IMG/VR virus record: IMGVR_UViG_3300047489_000148 | Span: 1-25,146 of that record | From: a virus | Direction: 5' to 3' (one strand) | DNA length: 25,146 nucleotides | Shown here: piece after piece, positions 19,694-25,146 of the stretch | How positions within the stretch are numbered: the first letter of the stretch is position 1 | Layout of the letters: the number at the start of each line of letters is the position of its first letter | The notes under the pieces: generated by a model | What the model saw: only the letters and a program-made list of their open reading frames with translations | The model's database searches: none | Told to the model about the DNA's origin: nothing | Made by a program: the position numbers and the translations under genes

Positions 19694-19718
19694 TAGAAAT
19701 GCCCGAGAAAACGACTTT

Positions 19719-20273
19719 TTACCTGACCCCGCGGAGTCGGAGCTCCCGCTCCCGGATCTCTGACGCCAGCCTGTCGAGGTGTTTATTATGAGACCTTACC
19801 GCAACCGTGGTATCAGGGTAAGCGGGATAGGTCACCACGCTCACGTCGTGGAGCTCAACAGCAAGCAGCGATCGCACCCGTTGCCCGTCAACGAGATCCC
19901 AAGAGTCCTCGGTGGTGGTAAACGCAAAGGACATCTGTGAGACATCGCCCCGAGCCATCACTGCCATGAGGTCGGCAGCGTACTGGGTATCTGGTGGGTC
20001 GATCGTCACCCGCAAACCGGTGGCATCGGTCTCAAGTCTCAGAGTGCCCGAAACGGTGCGCCCGAGAATAAGGCTCGGGTTGTGGTCGATCAAGGCTCTC
20101 ACGTCGGGGTTATTGTCGAGCGACCTCTGAAACGCTCCTGGTCGAATAAACTCTCGGAAGCCACCGAGGTCTTCACTCGGGAGATCGTATTTTGCTGCGT
20201 AGCCTATGATTTTTTGCGCTGCGGTATCGACTCGCAACTCGGTGCTGAATCGTCGCTCAATGTTAGTTTTCAT
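19719..20273 (-). CDS. HK97-type prohead protease (peptidase U35)
   Basis: 184 residues. The ATG lies within the portal gene end (11-base overlap). The fold markers are IIGYAAKYDLPSEDLGGFRE, then FIRPGAFQRSL, ALIDHNPSLILGRT with His64, MARGDVSQMSFAF with Ser115, and VELHDVSVVTYPAYPDT with Glu140. His and Ser are at the positions expected for the herpesvirus-like serine protease fold of this family. It cleaves the capsid delta domain during maturation. Its length is typical. The capsid gene, usually adjacent, is here displaced by about 860 bases of regulatory cassette. Confidence 0.93.
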   Translation of the reverse strand: MKTNIERRFSTELRVDTAAQKIIGYAAKYDLPSEDLGGFREFIRPGAFQRSLDNNPDVRALIDHNPSLILGRTVSGTLRLETDATGLRVTIDPPDTQYAADLMAVMARGDVSQMSFAFTTTEDSWDLVDGQRVRSLLAVELHDVSVVTYPAYPDTTVAVRSHNKHLDRLASEIRERELRLRGVR

Positions 20274-21894
20274 CTTTAGATCCTTTCATGGTTTTGATTT
20301 TTTCAAGGACTGCATCCGAAAAATCTTTCGCTGAGACGGTGCCCGAAAAATCCAGCCATACCGATCGGAACTGGTCGAGATGCCTGCCGACATGGTGGTC
20401 GAGATCCGCGCTCAGCCCGAACGCCTCAAGCACTGGCGCGTATGCCGCCACCACCCTCGAGCGATGCTCGGTGCAGAAGTGATCGAGCTTGGCCAGAAAC
20501 TCCGAGGGCTTGTTCGCAAAGCGCTTGACGGCGCTACACTCGATTGATTGCAGGCGCTCGCCAGCGTCATCAAGCAGGCGCAGGAGAATGGATTCGTTAG
20601 ATCGGGTTGGTGGTGTCGGTTCTGGTTGCGCGGGTGCAGGAGCTGCGGGCGCTGGCGTGGTCGCTATCAATGAGGGATCAGTTGCGGGTGCGGATGCCGG
20701 ATCGGTTCCGAGCGCCTGCATGTTGAGCGGCTGCATGTAAACATCGCCGCCATCGATCGGGTTGAGGTTTTCCTTTTCGCGGATCTCGTTCACGCTTAGC
20801 CATCCCCAGTTTCGCGCGATGCTGTACGATTGGTAGCGACTTTGCAAATCGCCGCGCAGGATGCCATCGACATTGAACTCGAAAAACAATCGGCCACGGT
20901 CCTTTGGCCTTATGACTTTTCGATTAAGCTGCTGCTCCCAGCGGACAAGCCACGGGCGGAGCGTGTCGACAGCAAAAGATATATTCATCTGCTCAAGCGA
21001 ATTGTAACTGGTCTTTGACAGATCCTTGAGCTTGTTCGGTGGGATGTTGAACCAGCGGGCGATCTCAATGACCTGAAACTCTCGAGACTGCAAAAACTGC
21101 GAATCATCGGGAGGAACCCCGATGGCTTCCCATTTTAGCCCGGCCTCGAGCAAAGCCACCCGGTGCGAGTTCGCACCACCGGCGTGAAGCTCTTCAAAGC
21201 TCCGACGCAGATTGCTTCGAGCCTCCGCGGAGAGTTGTCCTGGGAAAGTCAGCACGCCACCGGGACGAGCTCCGCGCCCGAAATACCCTGCGCCAAACTG
21301 CTCGACCGCCATCGAGAGACCGATCGACTGACGGGCCAGAGCGATCGGTGACATCCCGGAAATGCCATCGAATGAAAGCCCGGGGATGTGGAGCATGTTC
21401 GCAGCGGTGATGAAGGATTTCCCGCGGTTGAGATCGTAGTAAAGCTCGCCGCTCTCGGTGCGGGTCGGTGTCACGATGGTCGGATCGATCGGCCAGATCT
21501 CGACCACATTGCCGTCGAGATCCCTCACGATCTCGCTGTAGGAATTACCCCAGAGCAGAAGATGCGCCATTGCTGCCTCACGCCACTGGAGGGAGGTCAT
21601 CTCGGGATTGGGCTCATCATGGAGGAGCGCATGAAGAGGGGATGCCCGAAAGGGTGCCTTGCCTCCAGTGGGGAGACGCTCAAAAAGATTCAATGGTAAA
21701 CATGAGACAGCTTCGGCGATGCACCTCACAGCGGCATAAACAGCGCTATAGGTGAGAGCGGTCTCGGGAGTGACCACCCGGATGCCGGAATCAGTGCCGG
21801 ATGAGCCAAACAGCTCATTAAGGCGCGGGTCCTTGAGGTTTCCACCGGACAGGGAAAGCGCACGCGTGATAAATCCTTTTATTCGATCGATCAT
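20263..21894 (-). CDS. HK97-type portal protein
   Basis: 543 residues. The ATG overlaps the large terminase stop (ATGA). The typical portal start region PETALTYSAVYAAVRCIAEA and SCLPLNLFERL is followed by PLHALLHDEPNPEMTSLQWR, AHLLLWGNSYSEIVRDLDGN and, later, EVIEIARWFNIPPNKLKDLS-like and SYNSLEQMNISFAVDTLRPW segments. All are standard for the HK97 portal family. A Pro/Ala-rich linker (ATTPAPAAPAPAQPEPTPP) and a 110-residue helical C-terminal extension follow. The dodecameric ring is the DNA channel and the docking site of the terminase. The C-terminal extension is longer than in many family members. Confidence 0.94.
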   Translation of the reverse strand: MIDRIKGFITRALSLSGGNLKDPRLNELFGSSGTDSGIRVVTPETALTYSAVYAAVRCIAEAVSCLPLNLFERLPTGGKAPFRASPLHALLHDEPNPEMTSLQWREAAMAHLLLWGNSYSEIVRDLDGNVVEIWPIDPTIVTPTRTESGELYYDLNRGKSFITAANMLHIPGLSFDGISGMSPIALARQSIGLSMAVEQFGAGYFGRGARPGGVLTFPGQLSAEARSNLRRSFEELHAGGANSHRVALLEAGLKWEAIGVPPDDSQFLQSREFQVIEIARWFNIPPNKLKDLSKTSYNSLEQMNISFAVDTLRPWLVRWEQQLNRKVIRPKDRGRLFFEFNVDGILRGDLQSRYQSYSIARNWGWLSVNEIREKENLNPIDGGDVYMQPLNMQALGTDPASAPATDPSLIATTPAPAAPAPAQPEPTPPTRSNESILLRLLDDAGERLQSIECSAVKRFANKPSEFLAKLDHFCTEHRSRVVAAYAPVLEAFGLSADLDHHVGRHLDQFRSVWLDFSGTVSAKDFSDAVLEKIKTMKGSKDEN

Positions 21895-23465
21895 AGTAGT
21901 GTGATCCCCTGAGTGTCATAGATGTTTGTCTGGTTCAGTGTGCTGACCTGGGCGCGCCCGAGCGCCATAATCGTCGCAACAATGCCGTCGATCTTTTCCA
22001 CCGCTTTGCCTTTGTGCATCTTGATGTTTCCTGCGTTATCCCGCTCCACCTGGACATTGGAGAACATCCACCTGAGAATCGGGTTGCCGTCGTGAGCGAT
22101 GCGCTGACTCATCACAAGCACCTCAAGCTCTTTCGATGGCGCGGTCATCGCCGCAAAACCCTGACCAAATCCAACAAGCCAGTCTGGTCGCCCGTTGTTT
22201 TTGCCAAGCGTCTCAAGGTCTTTGCTGATCTGGTTAATGTTCCAGCGGTCAACGGCGATCTCTTGGATGTTGTATTTTTCAGCGAGGTTTTCAATGACTG
22301 TCACCACCGCCTTGTAATCCAGACTCCGACCCGGTGTCGTGAAAATCAAACCCTGCCGCTCCCACTCCTCAAGCCGGTGCCGGTTCGTCCGCTCGCGCTC
22401 TTTCGCTGCGCCCTCGGGAGCGAAGAAAAACGGAAGCACCCAATAGGGTTCGTTAGGTTCTATCGGTGGGAACAGAAGCACGAAAGCCGTGAGATCCAAG
22501 GTGCTTGAGAGATCGAGCCCTGCGTAACACATTCGGCCCGATAGATCAGGGAACTCGCGGAGGCAGTCATCCCAGCGCTCAAGCGAGATCCATCTCGTCT
22601 CCTGCGAGGTCCACTGATTCAGGTGCAATCGACGGAATGCGTTTTCCCTGGACGGGTTCGCCAGCGCTTCCGTGACTGCCTTCTCAAAATAATCCCGCTT
22701 GACCGTCACCTCGTAATTCGGGTTCGCCTCACGCCAGGTGCTTTCCTGTTTCCAGTCGCCGCTTGAGGTGTAGATCTTTGAAAAAAATGTCGGGTCGTGA
22801 ATTAGCTTATCCTGCACTCCAAGAGCATACTGCCGAAGCTCCCAGCAAAGAGACTGGCGATCATGCCCTGCGGTCGTGATCGCAAGCGTCAGCGGCTGGC
22901 GTCTCGCTCCGGTCGAGGTGGTCAACACATCCCACAGCTCTCGATTCGGTTGGGCGTGAACCTCGTCCACGATGATCCCGTGAGCGTTCAAGCCGTGCTT
23001 CGTGAATGCGTCTGATGAAAGCGACCGGTAAAAGCTCCCGGAAGATTTATGCTCGATGGTTTTGTTTCGGTAGACACGCAGCATCGAGGCGAGGCTCGGG
23101 TTCTCCTCGATCATCTGGACCGCCTGATCGAACACGATCGAGGCTTGTTCCTTGTCGCTTGCTGCCGAGTAAATCTCAGCGCCATCCTCGCGGTCAAGGC
23201 AAAGGAGATAAAGAGCAATACCAGCGGCGAGTGTGCTCTTGCCGTTTTTCCTGGGCACCTCGAGATACGCGGTGCGGTACTGCCTAAGACCATCCTTGCG
23301 CACGGTGCCAAAAAGTTCATTCAGAAATAAACGCTGCCACTCGGCCAGCACGAAGGCGGTGCCTGCCCATTCCCCCTTCGTGTGGCAGAGGTGCTCGTTG
23401 AAAAACCGGACGATGCGGTGATCCTTTGCGACCGGTTTCTTTTTTCGTGGCGCTCTCACGGTCAC
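21891..23465 (-). CDS. terminase large subunit (TerL, HK97/phage terminase 1 type)
   Basis: 524 residues from a GTG start that overlaps the small terminase TGA (GTGA). The ATPase domain has Walker A VPRKNGKST (residues 70-78) and Walker B IIVDEVH (164-170), with the coupling motif LAITTAG near 194-200. The nuclease domain begins YAGLDLSSTLDLT (Asp318) and has later acidic sites in EIAVDRWN and KIDGIVAT. The enzyme cuts concatemeric DNA and pumps it into the prohead. Neighbours on both sides are exactly those expected. The type is common in cos phages of the HK97 group, but no cos site was identified in the window. Confidence 0.95.
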   Translation of the reverse strand: MTVRAPRKKKPVAKDHRIVRFFNEHLCHTKGEWAGTAFVLAEWQRLFLNELFGTVRKDGLRQYRTAYLEVPRKNGKSTLAAGIALYLLCLDREDGAEIYSAASDKEQASIVFDQAVQMIEENPSLASMLRVYRNKTIEHKSSGSFYRSLSSDAFTKHGLNAHGIIVDEVHAQPNRELWDVLTTSTGARRQPLTLAITTAGHDRQSLCWELRQYALGVQDKLIHDPTFFSKIYTSSGDWKQESTWREANPNYEVTVKRDYFEKAVTEALANPSRENAFRRLHLNQWTSQETRWISLERWDDCLREFPDLSGRMCYAGLDLSSTLDLTAFVLLFPPIEPNEPYWVLPFFFAPEGAAKERERTNRHRLEEWERQGLIFTTPGRSLDYKAVVTVIENLAEKYNIQEIAVDRWNINQISKDLETLGKNNGRPDWLVGFGQGFAAMTAPSKELEVLVMSQRIAHDGNPILRWMFSNVQVERDNAGNIKMHKGKAVEKIDGIVATIMALGRAQVSTLNQTNIYDTQGITLL

Positions 23466-23938
23466 TCGATTGCCCTCATGATGTCGATGATGCCGTCCTT
23501 GCCGCCGTTGCTGCTTTCAAGTCTCGGTCTCGCTGCTGGTGTCAACCCAAACTCGCTTTCGAGTTTCAACAGTTGCTCGCTGGATTTATTGAAAACCATA
23601 TACGGTGGCGTGGGGATGAACCCCTTTACCTTGCCGCTCTCATCCTTCACGGGCATGAACGATGGAACGCCGTCCGCCATCTGCTTGGCAGCATCCATCC
23701 AACGAACCAAGATTGACGCGTACCTTGTCAACGCTCCAGCATCGATCTCGGTCAGGACACCAAGGTCAAAAAGTTTCTCGGCCATCTTGTCGAAGATCTC
23801 ACGCTCCCTGGGCCCGAGAAACTCAGGCGCTTTAATTTTCATGACTTCCGGTTTCGGTTCGTTTGGTCGTGTCTTCGCACGCCAAGACCCGCGGATCTTT
23901 AGGATGTTCGTCGGGGTTGGTTTTCTTCCCTTAGGCAT
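23462..23938 (-). CDS. terminase small subunit (P27-like)
   Basis: 158 residues starting MPKGRKPTPTNILKIRGSWR, the opening of P27-family small terminases (GRKPTPT..LK..G). The middle has APEFLGPREREIFDKMAEKL, EIDAGALTRYASILVRW and YMVFNKSSEQLLKLESEFGL, ending TPAARPRLE. All are normal for the family. It recognises the packaging site on phage DNA and recruits the large subunit. Its ATG overlaps the end of the methyltransferase gene by 8 bases (ATGCCTAA), so the two are translated together. Confidence 0.92.
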   Translation of the reverse strand: MPKGRKPTPTNILKIRGSWRAKTRPNEPKPEVMKIKAPEFLGPREREIFDKMAEKLFDLGVLTEIDAGALTRYASILVRWMDAAKQMADGVPSFMPVKDESGKVKGFIPTPPYMVFNKSSEQLLKLESEFGLTPAARPRLESSNGGKDGIIDIMRAIE

Positions 23939-25146
23939 TCTTATTCTCCAGCGATGCCTTCTTCCCGGTCAGCGTTTCCCACCGCTTGACGATTACGTCG
24001 CAGTATTGGGGGCTGATCTCCATACCGTAGCACTTGCGGCCCAGTTGCTCTGCGGCGATGAGCGTGGTGCCGGAGCCGAGGAATGGGTCGTAGACATCGC
24101 CACCGTGATTCCGCATCAAGTAGGCCATGCACTCGACGGGTTTTTGGGTCGGATGCTCCGTCTTATCCTCGTCGGAACCTGACATGATGTGGTTTGGGCT
24201 TTTAGCGTCGATGACGGTTGTCTGTTTTCGGTCGCCGACCCACCCGTGTTGTTTGCCTTTTCTGACTGCGTACCAGCATGGTTCGTGCTTAAAGTGGTAG
24301 TCGCTCCTGCCCATCACCATTACAGATTTGTTCCATATCAACTGCTGACATATATCAAACCCTGCTGCCCGTAGGCTCGCCATAACGACATCCGAAAATT
24401 TATCTGCGTGCCAAACATATGCGACATCACCAGTAAAAGCCTTCCAGACTTCCGTCCAGTCAGCACGATCGTCGTTTGCCACGACGTTTCTGTTTCCAGG
24501 CCCCATCGCCTTTTCGCCGAGCGCCTTATCTCGCCATGACTGGTCTAGCTTCACTCCATACGGTGGGTCGGTTACCATAACAAATGCCTTTTGACCCGCC
24601 ATCAACCGCTCTACATCATTTGCCTTTGTCGAGTCACCGCATAGAAGGCGATGATCTCCGAGAGTCCACAAGTCACCCGGCTTCGTGATCGGGTCAACGG
24701 TTGGCTCGGGCACTTCGTCCTCGACGATTTCTTTTTCATCAAGGTAAAGTCCTTCGCCCTCGGCGAGATCAGCCAGCATCTTTTGAAGCGCCTCGCTTCC
24801 GGTGTCTACGTTTCTAAGAAGTGCATCGAGTGCACCCGCGTCGCTCTCTGCCATCGCTGCGATCGGGTCGAAGGTTGCGAGAAGCTTATCGCTCTCGGCT
24901 TCGTCGACATCCAAAACCAAAACCGGGATCTCTTGATCGTTTGTTGTCTCTGCTCTCATATGCCCATCGATCAACATGAGCGAGCCATCATCAAGCTCCC
25001 GAACCAGCACTGCCCCTGCGAAACCGACCTCGGCAAGAATGCCCTTAAGCGCATCCTGTTGCGCGATCGGGTGCGTCCTCCAGTTTTTTGGATTGGGAAT
25101 AAGCTCGGATGATTTCACCCTTCGCAGCTCCTTGATTCGATCTCTA
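23931..25146 (-). CDS. ParB-like nuclease-domain/DNA methyltransferase fusion, 5' end outside window
   Basis: At least 404 residues are visible. The frame stays open to the right edge, and the segment RDRIKELRRVKSSELIPNPK reads as protein, so the start is probably beyond the window. A GTG at 25118 with AAGGAG 9 bases before it is an alternative. Numbering from that GTG, residues 1-80 are a ParB/Spo0J-like domain (LIPNPKNWRTHP, LIDGHMRAE). The methyltransferase has DPPY at 184-187, TQKP at 324-327 and DPFLGSG at 344-350. That motif order is of the beta class of N6-adenine/N4-cytosine enzymes. It probably modifies phage DNA against host restriction. The ParB part may help target DNA. No cognate nuclease gene is seen. 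Confidence 0.88.
   Translation of the reverse strand, partial: RDRIKELRRVKSSELIPNPKNWRTHPIAQQDALKGILAEVGFAGAVLVRELDDGSLMLIDGHMRAETTNDQEIPVLVLDVDEAESDKLLATFDPIAAMAESDAGALDALLRNVDTGSEALQKMLADLAEGEGLYLDEKEIVEDEVPEPTVDPITKPGDLWTLGDHRLLCGDSTKANDVERLMAGQKAFVMVTDPPYGVKLDQSWRDKALGEKAMGPGNRNVVANDDRADWTEVWKAFTGDVAYVWHADKFSDVVMASLRAAGFDICQQLIWNKSVMVMGRSDYHFKHEPCWYAVRKGKQHGWVGDRKQTTVIDAKSPNHIMSGSDEDKTEHPTQKPVECMAYLMRNHGGDVYDPFLGSGTTLIAAEQLGRKCYGMEISPQYCDVIVKRWETLTGKKASLENKNA

Noticed and set aside
21891-25146. cos packaging site near the terminase genes
   Set aside because: No intergenic space and no recognisable cos features in the window; it may lie to the right of it.

Overview
The window is most of the late region, plus the attachment/integration region, of a temperate tailed phage with a long non-contractile (siphovirus-type) tail and an HK97-type head. 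Every gene I accept lies on the minus strand, so the functional order runs from the right edge to the left. The integrase N-terminus resembles tyrosine recombinases that are common in Planctomycetota and Verrucomicrobiota. The C39-like peptidase also resembles proteins I associate with that superphylum and its viruses. A PVC host is therefore my best guess, but it rests on recalled family resemblance, not on a search. Strong AGGAGG-type ribosome binding sites precede many genes.

Right part (25146 to about 19700): a ParB-like/DNA methyltransferase fusion (cut by the window edge), small terminase, large terminase, portal and prohead protease. They are joined by short overlaps of 4 to 11 bases. 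Between protease and major capsid, which are usually adjacent in HK97-like phages, lies a small cassette (about 19700 to 19019). It has three tandem 10-bp repeats, a palindrome abutting two TATAAT boxes, a 77-residue acidic protein, a 60-residue HTH protein with an AT-hook-like tail, and a strong intrinsic terminator. A near-consensus promoter follows, then a structured leader containing a second terminator-like hairpin, then the capsid gene.

Middle (18855 to 11060): major capsid, a small protein, head-tail connector, head-closure protein, gp10-like protein, tail terminator, tail tube and a tail assembly chaperone. The chaperone is almost certainly made in two forms by a -1 frameshift at A AAA AAC. 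A 1071-residue tape measure with internal duplications follows.

Left-middle (11051 to 3676): an adhesion module. It holds a 316-residue structural protein, a coiled-coil stalk protein, a strikingly AT-rich 536-residue protein, a small beta-rich protein, a collagen-like protein with a 108-bp duplication, two fibre proteins with related N-termini (one ending in a tail collar domain), and a small AT-rich protein.

Left (3671 to 688): a probable lysis/accessory cluster. It holds a C39-like cysteine peptidase with a C-terminal membrane segment, a holin-like protein, a 47-residue membrane ORF that is easy to miss, a small protein, a twin zinc-knuckle protein and a DUF7220-like membrane protein. No canonical endolysin is visible. 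The left end (687 to 1) holds a candidate attP: the 3' part of a tRNA-Pro(GGG), starting at its anticodon loop, flanked by copies of a TTTTCTGTAC motif, then the integrase start. Phage genes on both sides of the att core suggest the unintegrated (virion or circular) form of the genome.
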